DNA from: Noviluteimonas gilva
Lineage (GTDB): Bacteria; Pseudomonadota; Gammaproteobacteria; Xanthomonadales; Xanthomonadaceae
Reading direction: 5' to 3'
DNA: 64,000 nt
Assembly (NCBI RefSeq): GCF_009740395.1
Contig: NZ_WOXT01000001.1
Coordinates: forward strand, 616,464 to 680,463
Shown one piece after another: positions 37,458 to 47,111 of the stretch. Under the pieces are notes generated by a model. The model was not told the origin of the DNA. It saw only the letters and a list, made by a program, of their open reading frames with translations, and ran no database searches. The position numbers and the translations under genes were made by a program. Numbering within the stretch: the stretch's first letter is position 1; the number at the start of each line of letters is the position of its first letter.

Positions 37458-39950
37458 TCAGGTGCCGCGCGGTTTGGCGCGATGCGTCGCCGTCGCCGAC
37501 CACGGATCGTCGGGCCACGGATGGCGCGGATAGCGGCCCTTCATTTCCTTGCGCACTTCGGGGTAGGTGCGTTCCCAGAAGCCCTTGAGGTCCTGCGTGA
37601 CCTGCAGCGGGCGGCCGCCGGGGGAGAGGAGGTGCAAGGTCAGCGGCACGCGGCCTTCGACGATGCGCGGCGTATCGGCCAGGCCGAACAGTTCCTGCAG
37701 CTTCACCGCGAGCACGGGCGGGCGCACGCCGTCGTGGTCGTCGACTTCGTAATCGATGCGGCGCTCCATGCCCGAAGGAACGACGATGCGCGTCGGAGCG
37801 AGTGCATCGATGCGGCGGCGCAGGTTCCAGTCGACCGTTTCGTGCAATGCGTTGGAAAGCTCGGCGGCGTCGAGTGCATCCAGGCGCGTCTTGCCTTCGA
37901 ATGCGGGGCGCAACCAGGTGTCGAGCGTGTCGAGCAGGGCTGCGTCGGACAGATCGGGGAAGCCTTCGTCCGGCGCCCATTCGCGCAACGCGCGGACGCG
38001 CGCGCGCCACTGTTGCAGAGTCTCGCTCCACGGCAGCGCATCCAGCCCGAGATCGCGTACGGCATCGGTGAGGGCGCGCGCGGCTTGCGCGGGATCGACG
38101 CGGCCGGCCGGTTTGGATTCGAGCACGATGCCGTCGAAGCGGCGTTCGCGCTGCGCGACGAGCGCGCGTCGTGCAGCGTCCCAACGCACGGTGTCTTCTT
38201 CGACGAAACGCTTGGGGAAGTCGCGGCGCAATGCAGCTTCGTCGACCGGTGCAGCGCGCAGCAGCAGCGCGTCCTTCGCCTCGTAACGCAATTCGCTTGC
38301 GACGAGCCACGGTTCGCCGAACAGAGCGCTGTCGTCGAATAGGGTCGCCATGCGGCCGTTCGCGAGCTGATAGCGACGCGGTTGTGTCGGATGTTGGTGC
38401 GCGATGCGATCGGGGTAGGCGTGCGCGAGCAGGTCGCCGAGGCGATGTGCGTCGATCGAACGCGGGGATTGTGCGTCGACTTTCAAGCGTCGTCGCCATT
38501 GTTTCGCGGCGGCGTCGAGGGCAGCGAATCCTGCACGGCTGCCGCCCGGGTCGTGGCCGCTGCGGAACGCGGCCAACGCGCGCCAGCGTTCGGCGAGGGC
38601 ATCGCTGCGCGAACGCAATGGATCGCGCGCTTCGATCAATGCGGCGAGATCGCAGGCGAGCGCGCGGTCTTCATCGCGCGTCGGCGCGAGCAGCATCGCG
38701 GCCAGGCGCGGATGCGTGCCAAGCGCGAGCATGCGGCGACCCAGTGGCGTGATCGCATCGCCATCGAGCGCGCCCAGGCGCCGCAACAGATCGCGTGCGG
38801 CGCCGAGCGCGCCGGCCGGCGGCGCATCGACGAACGACAACGCGTCGCTGCCCCAGGCCGCGAGTTCGAGCGCGAGCGATGCGAGTTCGACCTGCGCAAT
38901 TTCGGGGCGACGCTGCGGTTCGAGGCGCTGCGACTGCTGCCACAGGCGATACGTCCAACCTTCCGCGACACGGCCTGCGCGGCCCGCGCGCTGGTCGGCG
39001 GAGGCTTGCGCGATCGACACGATGTCCAGGCGCGCGAAGCCCGAGTTGGGGTCGTAACGTGGCTCGCGCGCCAGGCCGCTGTCGATCACGATGCGCACGC
39101 CGGGCAGCGTGACGCTGGATTCGGCGACGTTGGTGGACAACACGATGCGGCGGCGTTCGCCCGGCGCGAGTACGCGCGCCTGTTGTTCGACGGGCAGTTC
39201 GCCGTGCAGCGCGAGGACCTCGATGTCGCGCAGTGCGTCGCTTCCCGCGATCGCTGCGTCGACTTGCGCGATCTCGCGCTGGCCTGGCAGGAACACGAGG
39301 ACATCGCCGGGATGCTGTGCGACGGCGTGTTCGATCGCGCGGCGCGTTTGCGGCACCAACGCTTCGTCGCGGCGCGCGGGGAAGTGCGCGATGTCGACGG
39401 CGTACGCGCGGCCCGCGCTCGTGAGGCGCGGCGCATCGAGGAAACGCGCGAGCCTTTCGCCGTCGAGCGTCGCCGACATCACGACGATGCGCAGGTCTTC
39501 GCGAAGCCCCGACTGCACGTCGAGCGCGAGCGCGAGGCCGAGGTCGCCGGCGAGGTGGCGTTCGTGGAATTCGTCGAACAGCAAGGCGCCGACGCCTTCG
39601 AGCATCGGATCGTCCTGCAACATGCGCGTGAGGATGCCTTCGGTGACGACCTCCACGCGCGTTCGCGCCGAAATCCTGCTCTCGAAGCGGATGCGGTAGC
39701 CGACCGTTTCGCCTGGCGCTTCGCCCAACTGCTTCGCCATGAACCCGGCGGCGGCGCGCGCGGCCACGCGGCGCGGTTCGAGCATCACGATCTTGCGGCC
39801 GCCGAGCCAGGCTTCGTCGAGCAAGGCCAGCGGCACCTGCGTGGTCTTGCCGGCGCCAGGCGGCGCTTCGAGCACGAGGCGCGGATGCACCGCGAGGCTC
39901 GCGCGGAGCTCCGGCAGCAACGGGGCGATGGGGAAGTCGGCGGCGCGCAC
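37458..39950 (-). CDS. hrpB: HrpB, ATP-dependent RNA helicase (DEAH/DExH type)
   Basis: 830 aa. Walker A region PPGAGKTT (about 30-37), DEFH in place of DEAH at 126-129 (LLFDEFHERH), SAT motif VVMSATLDGE, then the HrpB C-terminal domain. Length and domain order match E. coli HrpB, whose cellular role is not well defined. GTG start at 39950. Divergent from tatD with 39 nt between starts. Confidence 0.93.
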   Translation of the reverse strand: MRAADFPIAPLLPELRASLAVHPRLVLEAPPGAGKTTQVPLALLDEAWLGGRKIVMLEPRRVAARAAAGFMAKQLGEAPGETVGYRIRFESRISARTRVEVVTEGILTRMLQDDPMLEGVGALLFDEFHERHLAGDLGLALALDVQSGLREDLRIVVMSATLDGERLARFLDAPRLTSAGRAYAVDIAHFPARRDEALVPQTRRAIEHAVAQHPGDVLVFLPGQREIAQVDAAIAGSDALRDIEVLALHGELPVEQQARVLAPGERRRIVLSTNVAESSVTLPGVRIVIDSGLAREPRYDPNSGFARLDIVSIAQASADQRAGRAGRVAEGWTYRLWQQSQRLEPQRRPEIAQVELASLALELAAWGSDALSFVDAPPAGALGAARDLLRRLGALDGDAITPLGRRMLALGTHPRLAAMLLAPTRDEDRALACDLAALIEARDPLRSRSDALAERWRALAAFRSGHDPGGSRAGFAALDAAAKQWRRRLKVDAQSPRSIDAHRLGDLLAHAYPDRIAHQHPTQPRRYQLANGRMATLFDDSALFGEPWLVASELRYEAKDALLLRAAPVDEAALRRDFPKRFVEEDTVRWDAARRALVAQRERRFDGIVLESKPAGRVDPAQAARALTDAVRDLGLDALPWSETLQQWRARVRALREWAPDEGFPDLSDAALLDTLDTWLRPAFEGKTRLDALDAAELSNALHETVDWNLRRRIDALAPTRIVVPSGMERRIDYEVDDHDGVRPPVLAVKLQELFGLADTPRIVEGRVPLTLHLLSPGGRPLQVTQDLKGFWERTYPEVRKEMKGRYPRHPWPDDPWSATATHRAKPRGT

Positions 39951-39989
39951 GCGCGAAGTCTACGGTGCCGGCCCGGTAAACTGCCGCCC

Positions 39990-40778
39990 ATGCTCATCGA
40001 CATCGGCGCCAACCTCACCCACGACAGCTTCGACCACGACCGCGACGCCGTGCTGCAACGCGCACGCGACGCCGGCATCGGCCGCATGATCGTCACCGGC
40101 GCGAGCCGCGCGCATTCGCCCATGGCGGCCGACCTGGCGCGCGCGCATCCGGGCGAGTTGTTCGCCACCGCCGGCGTGCATCCGCATCACGCGACCGAGT
40201 ACACGGCCGAGTGCGATGCGGAAATGCGCGCGCTGCAGGCGTTGCCCGAAGTGGTGGCCGTCGGTGAGTGCGGGCTGGATTACTTCCGCGATTTCTCGCC
40301 GCGCCCGGCGCAACGGCGCGCGTTCGAAATGCAGCTGCAGATCGCCGCCGATACCGGCAAGCCGGTGTTCCTGCACCAGCGCGACGCGCATGCGGACTTC
40401 ATGGCGATCATGAAGCAGTTCGACGGCAAGCTCGGACCGTCGGTGGTGCATTGCTTCACGGGCACGCGCGAGGAGTTGTTCGATTACCTCGACCAGGATT
40501 GGTACGTCGGCATCACCGGCTGGCTGTGCGACGAACGCCGCGGCCTGCACCTGCGCGAGTTGGTGAAGCACATTCCCGCGAACCGGCTGATGATCGAAAC
40601 CGACGCGCCTTACCTGCTGCCGCGCACGGTGAAACCGCAGCCTTCGCATCGGCGCAACGAGCCGATGTACCTCGCGCACATCGTGGAGGAACTCGCGCGC
40701 GATCGCGGTGAAGCGGTGTCGGATGTCGCGGCTGCCACGACTGCGGCGGCGAACACGTTCTTCCGGTTGCCGGCCTAG
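39990..40778 (+). CDS. tatD: TatD family 3'-5' exonuclease/deoxyribonuclease
   Basis: 262 aa TIM-barrel metal-dependent nuclease. Family segments: MLIDIGANLTHDSFDHDRD, TAGVHPHHA, VAVGECGLDYFRD, VFLHQRDAH, VVHCFTGTREELFDYLD and LMIETDAPYLLPR, which give the metal ligands His, Glu, His and Asp. The N-terminal DIGxNL lacking HxH is shared with E. coli TatD proper rather than YcfH or YjjV. ATG 39990. Its last 4 nt overlap the ABC permease gene on the minus strand. Confidence 0.93.
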   Translation: MLIDIGANLTHDSFDHDRDAVLQRARDAGIGRMIVTGASRAHSPMAADLARAHPGELFATAGVHPHHATEYTAECDAEMRALQALPEVVAVGECGLDYFRDFSPRPAQRRAFEMQLQIAADTGKPVFLHQRDAHADFMAIMKQFDGKLGPSVVHCFTGTREELFDYLDQDWYVGITGWLCDERRGLHLRELVKHIPANRLMIETDAPYLLPRTVKPQPSHRRNEPMYLAHIVEELARDRGEAVSDVAAATTAAANTFFRLPA

Positions 40779-41581
40779 CTCCGCAAGCCAACGCCGCGCT
40801 TGAGCAACAACAGCCCGATCGCCGCGAGCACGACCACGAAGCCGAGCATCAACGCGTAGGCCACCCACATCGACACGTCGCTGACGCCGAGCAGGCCGTA
40901 GCGGAATGCGTTGACCATGTAGAAGATCGGGTTGAGGTGCGTGGCCGTCTCGGCCCAGCCGGGCAGCAACTTCACCGAATAGAACACGCCGCCCAGGTAC
41001 GTGAGCGGGGTGAGGATGAAGGTGGGCACGATCGCGATGTCGTCGAACTTCTTCGCATACACCGCGTTGACGAACCCGGCGAGCGAGAAGATCGTCGCGC
41101 CGAGCAGCACGGTCGTGAGCGTGATGAAGGGATGGTGCATGCGCACGGGCGTGAAGAACATCGAGATGCAGAGCACGATCACGCCGACCATCAAACCACG
41201 CAGCACCGCGCCGGCGACGTAGCCGCCGAGGATCACGTAGCCGGGCATCGGGCTGACGAGCAATTCTTCGACGTGGCGGCCGAACTTCGCGCCGAAGAAC
41301 GACGAGGAGATGTTGCCGTAGCTGTTCTGGATCACGCTCATCATGACCAGGCCCGGCACGATGAAGTCCATGTACTTCAGGCCATCCATCGGGCCCACGC
41401 GCGAACCGATCAGGCCGCCGAAGATCAGGAAGTACAGCGTCATCGTGATCGCGGGCGGCACGAGGGTCTGCGCCCAGATGCGCAGGATGCGCGTGACTTC
41501 GCGGCGGACGATGGTGCCCAGCGCGACCCAGTTGCGGCGTGCGTTGGAAGCGACCTGCGGCGTGGCGACGGTCGTATTCAC
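40775..41581 (-). CDS. ABC-2 type permease, YadH-like
   Basis: 268 aa with about six hydrophobic segments; pattern WVALGTIVRREVTRILRIWAQTLVPPAITMTLYFLIFG and ISSSFFGAKFGRHVEELLVSPMP is the ABC-2 permease signature. GTG 41581 (VNTTVATPQV) overlaps the ATPase stop (GTGA). It forms an exporter with the next gene; in E. coli the homologous pair is YadG/YadH of unknown substrate. Confidence 0.88.
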   Translation of the reverse strand: MNTTVATPQVASNARRNWVALGTIVRREVTRILRIWAQTLVPPAITMTLYFLIFGGLIGSRVGPMDGLKYMDFIVPGLVMMSVIQNSYGNISSSFFGAKFGRHVEELLVSPMPGYVILGGYVAGAVLRGLMVGVIVLCISMFFTPVRMHHPFITLTTVLLGATIFSLAGFVNAVYAKKFDDIAIVPTFILTPLTYLGGVFYSVKLLPGWAETATHLNPIFYMVNAFRYGLLGVSDVSMWVAYALMLGFVVVLAAIGLLLLKRGVGLRS

Positions 41582-42528
41582 GGGGTGTCCTTCGACGTCA
41601 TGCGCACGAACAGTTCTTCCAGGCGGTTGGATTTGGTGCGCATCGAACGCACGCGGATGCCGGCATCGTTCAGCGCGGCGAAGACGCGGTTGAGGTCCAT
41701 CGCGCGCGGCATTTCGAGATCGATCGTGTGGTCGTCCACGCGTTCCAGCGAGGTGCCCTCGATCTGGGGCAGCCCGCCCGGCACGCTGCCTTCGATGTCG
41801 AGCAGGAAGCCTTCGACATCGAGCTTTGCGAGCAGCGCTTTCATCGGGCCCTGCTGGACGATCGTGCCCTTGTCGATGATCGCGAGATGGCGGCAGAGAT
41901 TCTCGGCTTCTTCCAGGTAGTGCGTGGTGAGGATGATCGTCGTGCCCGAGGCGTTGATCTCGCGCAGCGTCTTCCACATGCCGCGGCGGATCTCGATGTC
42001 CACGCCCGCGGTGGGCTCGTCGAGGATCAGCAGGCGCGGGCGCACCATCATCGCGCGCGAAATCATCAGGCGGCGCTTCATGCCGCCCGACAGCGTGCGC
42101 GACATGACGTGCGCTTTCTCCCACAGGTGCGCGCGCTTGAGTTCTTCCTCGGCGCGCACCATCGCCTCTTCGCGCGGCACCCCGTAGAAGCCTGCGTAGT
42201 TGCACAGGATGTCGAAGGGTTTTTCGAAGAGGTTGAAGTTGATTTCCTGCGGCACCAGGCCGATCAGGCGCATCGCTTCGCTGCGGTTGCGCGCGATGTC
42301 GACGCCGAAGACCTCGACCTCGCCCCCGGTCTTGTTCACCAGCGAGCTGACGATGCCGATCAGCGTGGACTTGCCGGCGCCGTTGGGGCCGAGCAGGGCG
42401 AAGAAATCGCCCGGGCGCACGTCGAGCGACACGCCCTTGAGCGCCTGCACGCCGTTGTCGTAGGTCTTGCGAAGGTCGCGGACGCTGAGCGCGGGCGCGT
42501 TGGCTTGGAGCGTTGCGTCGGGGGACAT
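41578..42528 (-). CDS. ABC exporter ATPase, YadG-like
   Basis: 316 aa. Walker A GPNGAGKS (47-54), Q-loop VPQEINF, signature LSGGM (146-150) and Walker B LLILDEPTAGVD, with a C-terminal extension (residues 240-316) typical of YadG/CcmA-type ATPases. ATG 42528 (MSPDATLQ); the upstream frame is a shadow in the fpr promoter region. Overlaps the permease start by 4 nt and is divergent from ferredoxin-NADP reductase. Confidence 0.9.
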   Translation of the reverse strand: MSPDATLQANAPALSVRDLRKTYDNGVQALKGVSLDVRPGDFFALLGPNGAGKSTLIGIVSSLVNKTGGEVEVFGVDIARNRSEAMRLIGLVPQEINFNLFEKPFDILCNYAGFYGVPREEAMVRAEEELKRAHLWEKAHVMSRTLSGGMKRRLMISRAMMVRPRLLILDEPTAGVDIEIRRGMWKTLREINASGTTIILTTHYLEEAENLCRHLAIIDKGTIVQQGPMKALLAKLDVEGFLLDIEGSVPGGLPQIEGTSLERVDDHTIDLEMPRAMDLNRVFAALNDAGIRVRSMRTKSNRLEELFVRMTSKDTP

Positions 42529-42652
42529 CGTGAAGGCCGCGGGGAGCTTGGGGAAAGGGGGCCGAACCGCTGGAATCGCGGCGAAGCCGGTAGTATAGGC
42601 GGCCCCGTGTCGCGCCCGGCGCCACGGTCTGTTGCACAAAGAATCCCACGCC

Positions 42653-43420
42653 TTGGCCATCATCCACTTCCCGCTCAAGCTCACCGCGCGCCGCATGATC
42701 GCGCCCACGGTCGCGCACCTGTCCTTCGTCCGCGAGGACGGGCAGGCCCTGGATTTCATCCCGGGCCAGTTCCTCCAGGTGCACTTCCATTACGCCGACG
42801 GCACGGGGACCAAGCGCAGCTACTCGCTGGCCACGATCCACGATCACGCGATCGGCGCGGGCGAGACGGTGGAGATCGCGGTCAGCTACGTGGCGGGTGG
42901 TGCGGCGACGGCCTTGTTCGAAGGCCTGGACATCGGCGGCACGGTCGACGCCAGCGGCCCCTATGGTCGCTTCTGCCTGATGCCGGCCGACGCCAACCAG
43001 CGTTACCTGCTGATCGGCACGGGCACGGGCGTCACGCCGTATCGCGCGATGCTGCCGCAGCTGGAACAACTGATCGCGCAGCGCGGCATCCAGGTGGTGC
43101 TGCTGTTCGGCGCGCGCACGCCGGTGGAGCTGCTGTACGGCGACGAGTTCCGCGCCTTCGCCAACAAGCATCCTGACAACTTCCGCTTCGTGCCGTGCTT
43201 CTCGCGCGAGTTGCCGGCCGCCGGTTCGCCGCAGGCGCATGCCGACGTGCGCCACGGTTACGTGCAGCAGTTCCTGCAGGAATTCGCACCCGACGCGGCC
43301 AGCGACATCGCCTACCTGTGCGGCAACCCGAACATGGTCGATGCGTGCTTCGAGGCGCTGAAGACCGCCGGCCTGCCGGTGCCGCAGATCCGCCGCGAGA
43401 AGTACGTCAGCAGCAAGTAG
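42653..43420 (+). CDS. fpr: Ferredoxin/flavodoxin-NADP reductase
   Basis: 255 aa FAD enzyme that transfers electrons between NADPH and ferredoxin/flavodoxin. FAD-binding RSYSLATIHD, the NADP-binding GTGTGVTPYRAMLPQL and the C-terminal CGNPNMVDACFEALKTAGLP...REKYVSSK are standard for bacterial FNR. The start is uncertain: TTG 42653 gives MAIIHFPL, as usual in relatives, while TTG 42632 is another TTG; no ATG is available near the family start. Confidence 0.9.
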   Translation: MAIIHFPLKLTARRMIAPTVAHLSFVREDGQALDFIPGQFLQVHFHYADGTGTKRSYSLATIHDHAIGAGETVEIAVSYVAGGAATALFEGLDIGGTVDASGPYGRFCLMPADANQRYLLIGTGTGVTPYRAMLPQLEQLIAQRGIQVVLLFGARTPVELLYGDEFRAFANKHPDNFRFVPCFSRELPAAGSPQAHADVRHGYVQQFLQEFAPDAASDIAYLCGNPNMVDACFEALKTAGLPVPQIRREKYVSSK

Positions 43421-43513
43421 CGCCGACCTTCACGGCGATCGCCGTCGGTCACGTTCCGCCCCGGGCGGCGTCCTGTCACCATGGATGCCCATCGACCGGA
43501 GGGAAACGCGCCG

Positions 43514-45082
43514 ATGTCACGCAAGACCCGATTCATGATCGCGCTGGCCCTGGTGGCCGGCTTCTTCGGCTACCGCGCATGGCAACAGCGCGCGCCCGAC
43601 AAGCACGACGGACCGCGCAAGCCGGTCGTCGCCGAACCCGCGCCCGAACGCAAGCTGGGTCGCATCGCCTTCAAGCCGTGCACGCTCTCGCCGCCGATGG
43701 GCGCGCAAAGCCTGGAAGCGCAGTGCGGCACGTTGTCGGTGCCGGAGAATCCCGCGGAACCGAAGGGCCGCCAGATCGCGCTCAACATCGCGTGGATTCC
43801 CGCCGACGAATCGGGCAACCACGATCCGGATCCGGTGTTCCTGATCGCCGGCGGCCCCGGTCAATCGGCGACGGAAAGTTTCGCCGGCCTGATCCCGTCG
43901 TTCCGCGACGTGCGGAAGGACCGCGACATGCTCCTCGTCGACCAGCGCGGCACGGGCAAGTCCAACCCGTTGCAGTGCAAGTTCGACGATGAAGACAAGG
44001 CATCGCCCGATGCGGTCGATGCGAGCGCGGCGGATGCCGACGAATCGCCGGAAGCCTCGCGCGCGATGGCGATCAAGTGCCGCGATCAACTCGCGCGCAA
44101 GGCCGACCTGCGCTTCTACACGACGACCGATGCGGTGCGCGATCTCGACGCGGTGCGTGAAGCGATTGGCGCGCAGAAAATCAACCTGATGGGCGTGTCC
44201 TACGGCACGCGCGTCGCGCAGCAATACGCGATGCGTCATCCGCAGCACACGCGCACGATCGTGCTCGACTCGGTCGCGCCGAACGCGATCCACCTGGGCA
44301 ACGACTTCGCGCGCAATCTCGAATCCGCGCTCGACCTGCAATTCGGCCAGTGCGCGAAGACACCGGGTTGCACCAAGGCGCTCGGCGATCCGCGCGAGCG
44401 GCTCAATGCGCTGATGGTCAAGCTGCGCGCCGAATCGCCGCTGGTGAAGTATCGCGACGCGGCGACGGGCGAGATGAAGGAAGAGCGCCTGCGTCCTGCG
44501 CACGTCGCGGGCCTGGCGCGCATGTATGCGTACGCGCCGCTCGCCGCGTCCATCCTGCCGCTGCTGTTGAACGAAGCCGACCAGGGCCGTTACGAAAACC
44601 TGATGTCGCTGTCGAAGATGCTCGGCGGTTCGATGTCCGACATGATGGCTTACGGCATGCAGCTGTCGGTGGTGTGTTCCGAGGATGCGGCGGGCCTGCA
44701 CGCCGATGCGTCGATGGGCGCCTCGCTGCTCGGCAACTCGCTCGTCGACCTGATGCAGGCGCAATGTGCGGTGTGGCCGCGCGGCGAGATGCCGAAGGAT
44801 TTCCACACGCCCTTGTCGACCGACGTGCCCGCGCTGTTGTTGTCGGGCGAACTCGATCCGGTCACGCCGCCGTCCTACGCCGCGCAAGTGCTGAAGACCT
44901 TGCGCAACGGTCGTGCGCTCGTGTTGCGCGGCCAGGGCCACAACGTCATCGCGGTGGGCTGCATGCCGAAGTTGTGGGCGCAGTTCCTCGAAACGGCGGA
45001 TGCGAAGAAGCTCGACGCCACGTGCCTGGACACGCTCGCGTACACGCCGCCGTTCACCACGTTCAATGGATGGGAGCCGTAA
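43514..45082 (+). CDS. Alpha/beta hydrolase, tripeptidyl aminopeptidase (TAP)-like
   Basis: 522 aa with an N-terminal membrane segment (FMIALALVAGFFGYRAW). The fold is an alpha/beta hydrolase with a TAP-like C-terminal domain: FLIAGGPGQSATESFAGLI, LVDQRGTGKSNPLQC, nucleophile elbow GVSYGTR, LDSVAPN, then SGELDPVTPPSYAAQVLKTL and the histidine in GQGHNVI. It is likely an exported peptidase or esterase. ATG 43514 has GGAGGG at 43498-43503. Its TAA overlaps the ATG of the following ABC ATPase gene (TAATG). Confidence 0.88.
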   Translation: MSRKTRFMIALALVAGFFGYRAWQQRAPDKHDGPRKPVVAEPAPERKLGRIAFKPCTLSPPMGAQSLEAQCGTLSVPENPAEPKGRQIALNIAWIPADESGNHDPDPVFLIAGGPGQSATESFAGLIPSFRDVRKDRDMLLVDQRGTGKSNPLQCKFDDEDKASPDAVDASAADADESPEASRAMAIKCRDQLARKADLRFYTTTDAVRDLDAVREAIGAQKINLMGVSYGTRVAQQYAMRHPQHTRTIVLDSVAPNAIHLGNDFARNLESALDLQFGQCAKTPGCTKALGDPRERLNALMVKLRAESPLVKYRDAATGEMKEERLRPAHVAGLARMYAYAPLAASILPLLLNEADQGRYENLMSLSKMLGGSMSDMMAYGMQLSVVCSEDAAGLHADASMGASLLGNSLVDLMQAQCAVWPRGEMPKDFHTPLSTDVPALLLSGELDPVTPPSYAAQVLKTLRNGRALVLRGQGHNVIAVGCMPKLWAQFLETADAKKLDATCLDTLAYTPPFTTFNGWEP

Positions 45083-45837
45083 TGATCGTCGCCGAACATC
45101 TCCGCAAGACCTTCCCCGGCAAGGGCAAGGACAAGGCGCCGGTCGTCGCCGTCGACGACGTGGGCTTCGAAGCGCGCGACGGTGAAATCACCGGCCTGCT
45201 CGGCCCCAACGGCGCGGGCAAGACCACGACGCTGCGCATGCTCTACACGCTGATGCGTCCGGAAAGCGGGCGCGTGCTGATCGATGGCGAGGATGTCGCC
45301 GCCGATGCCGAAGCGGCGCGACGCGCACTCGGTGTGTTGCCGGATGCGCGTGGCGTGTACAAGCGCCTCACCGCGCGCGAGAACATCCGTTACTTCGGCG
45401 AGTTGCACGGCCTGGATGCAGCGACGATCGAAGCGCGCACGCGCGCGTTGTCGACGGCGTTGCAGATGGACGATTTCCTCGATCGCCAGACCGAAGGCTT
45501 CTCGCAAGGCCAGCGCACAAAGACCGCGATCGCGCGGGCGCTCGTGCACGATCCGCGCAACGTCATCCTCGATGAGCCGACCAACGGGCTCGACGTCATG
45601 ACCACGCGCGGGTTGCGCGACTTCCTGCGGCAACTGCGCGGCGAAGGACGCTGCGTGATTTTCTCGAGCCACATCATGCAGGAGGTCGCCGCGCTGTGCG
45701 ATCGCGTCGTCGTGATCGCGCACGGGCGCGTCGTGGCGCAAGGCACGGCGGATGAACTGCGCGCGCAGACCAACGAGTCGAACCTGGAGGATGCCTTCGT
45801 GCGACTGATCGGATCGGAAGAGGGGCTGCACGCATGA
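45082..45837 (+). CDS. natA: ABC exporter ATPase, NatA-like
   Basis: 251 aa. Walker A GPNGAGKT (41-48), Walker B VILDEPTNGLD. The signature is FSQGQ rather than LSGGQ, as in NatA-type ATPases. NatA/NatB are Na+ exporters in Bacillus; here the symbol marks family similarity only. It starts on the base that ends the hydrolase gene and overlaps natB (ATGA), so all three genes are coupled. Confidence 0.88.
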   Translation: MIVAEHLRKTFPGKGKDKAPVVAVDDVGFEARDGEITGLLGPNGAGKTTTLRMLYTLMRPESGRVLIDGEDVAADAEAARRALGVLPDARGVYKRLTARENIRYFGELHGLDAATIEARTRALSTALQMDDFLDRQTEGFSQGQRTKTAIARALVHDPRNVILDEPTNGLDVMTTRGLRDFLRQLRGEGRCVIFSSHIMQEVAALCDRVVVIAHGRVVAQGTADELRAQTNESNLEDAFVRLIGSEEGLHA

Positions 45838-47012
45838 AAGCGATGCATTCGATCCGCACCATCCTCGTGAAGGAACTGCGTGAGTTCGTACGCGACAAAC
45901 GCACGTTGTTGCTCGCGCTGGTGCTCGGTCCGCTGATCACGCCGGCGATCATGCTCGGCATCCTGACGCTCGCCGAATCGCGCGCGAAGAGTCAGATCGA
46001 GAAGCCGCTCGATGTCCCGATGGTGGGCATGGAGCACGCGCCCAACCTGGTGAAGTGGCTCGCGGGCCAGGGCATCCGGCGCAAGGCGTTCGATGGCGAT
46101 CTCGACACGGCGATCCGTTCGCAGGCCGAAGACGTGTATCTACGCATCGGCGATGACTTCGAGAAGGATTGGCACGAAGGCGCGCCGGCGCTGGTGGAAA
46201 TCGTGCACGACAGCACGCGCCAGGATTCGGACATTCCCGTGCGTCGCATCGAAGCTGCGCTCACGTTGTACGGGCAGCAGGTCGGTGCGTTGCGTTTGCT
46301 TGCACGCGGCATGAATCCGAGTGTCGCGGCACCGCTCGCGGTCGCGCACAAGGATCTGTCGACGCCCGAAGCGCGGCGCGGCATGGTGATGGCGTTCTTG
46401 CCGTATCTGCTGATCCTCAGTGCGTTCATCGGTGGTGCGTACCTGATCATCGATGCGACCGCGGGCGAGCGCGAACGGCAGTCGCTCGAACCCTTGCTCG
46501 CCACGCCCGCGCATCGCGGTGCGGTGGTCACGGGCAAGATCCTCGCGGCGTGCCTGGTCGGCGGTGTTTCGTTGTTGCTGACGCTCATCGCGTTCAAGAT
46601 CGGCGCGGCGTTCTCGCCGGGCATCGGACGCAACATGGATGTCAGCATGCCGGCGATTGCGAAGATGCTGCTGATCCTCGTGCCGATGTTGTTCGTCGGC
46701 ACGTCGCTGCTGACGTTCATCGCGGCGGGCGCGAAATCCGTGAAGGAAGCGCAGAGCTACATGAGCGTGCTGATGCTGCTGCCGATGATCCCGACCATCG
46801 CGTTGATGGTGAGCCCGGTGAAGAATCAGTTGTGGATGTTCGCCGTGCCGTTCCTCGCGCAGAACCAGGCGCTGATGAAGGTGGTGCGCGGAGAGACGAT
46901 GGAGCCGATGCAGTGGGTCGTGTATCTCGTCGCGGGCTTCGGCCTGGCGCTGGTGTTGTGGCTGGCGGCGACGCAGCGATACAAGCAGGAAAGACTTGCC
47001 ATCTCCGCCTAA
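45834..47012 (+). CDS. natB: ABC exporter permease, NatB-like
   Basis: 392 aa. The N-terminus (IRTILVKELREFVRDKRTLLLALVLGPLITPAIMLG) has the ABC-2 (CPBP/NatB) form: one helix, a large loop of about 150 residues, then five helices from about residue 180 (MVMAFLPYLLILSAFIGGAYLIIDATAGERERQSLEPLLATPAHR). Coupled with natA by ATGA. Substrate unknown. A strong bidirectional terminator follows. Confidence 0.88.
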   Translation: MKAMHSIRTILVKELREFVRDKRTLLLALVLGPLITPAIMLGILTLAESRAKSQIEKPLDVPMVGMEHAPNLVKWLAGQGIRRKAFDGDLDTAIRSQAEDVYLRIGDDFEKDWHEGAPALVEIVHDSTRQDSDIPVRRIEAALTLYGQQVGALRLLARGMNPSVAAPLAVAHKDLSTPEARRGMVMAFLPYLLILSAFIGGAYLIIDATAGERERQSLEPLLATPAHRGAVVTGKILAACLVGGVSLLLTLIAFKIGAAFSPGIGRNMDVSMPAIAKMLLILVPMLFVGTSLLTFIAAGAKSVKEAQSYMSVLMLLPMIPTIALMVSPVKNQLWMFAVPFLAQNQALMKVVRGETMEPMQWVVYLVAGFGLALVLWLAATQRYKQERLAISA

Positions 47013-47057
47013 CCCCACCCCGGCCCTCCCCTGCAGTTGCAGGGGAGGGAGCAAGGC

Positions 47058-47094
47058 AAAAAAAAGCCCGGCGATTGCCGGGCTTTTTTCTTTT
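47058..47094. terminator. Bidirectional rho-independent terminator
   Basis: Stem GCCCGGC/GCCGGGC (47066-47072, 47077-47083) with loop GATT, flanked by an A-run before and a T-run after. It can end both natB (plus) and the TonB-domain gene (minus), which meet here. Confidence 0.88.
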
Positions 47095-47111
47095 GCAGCG
47101 ATGGTTCGCGA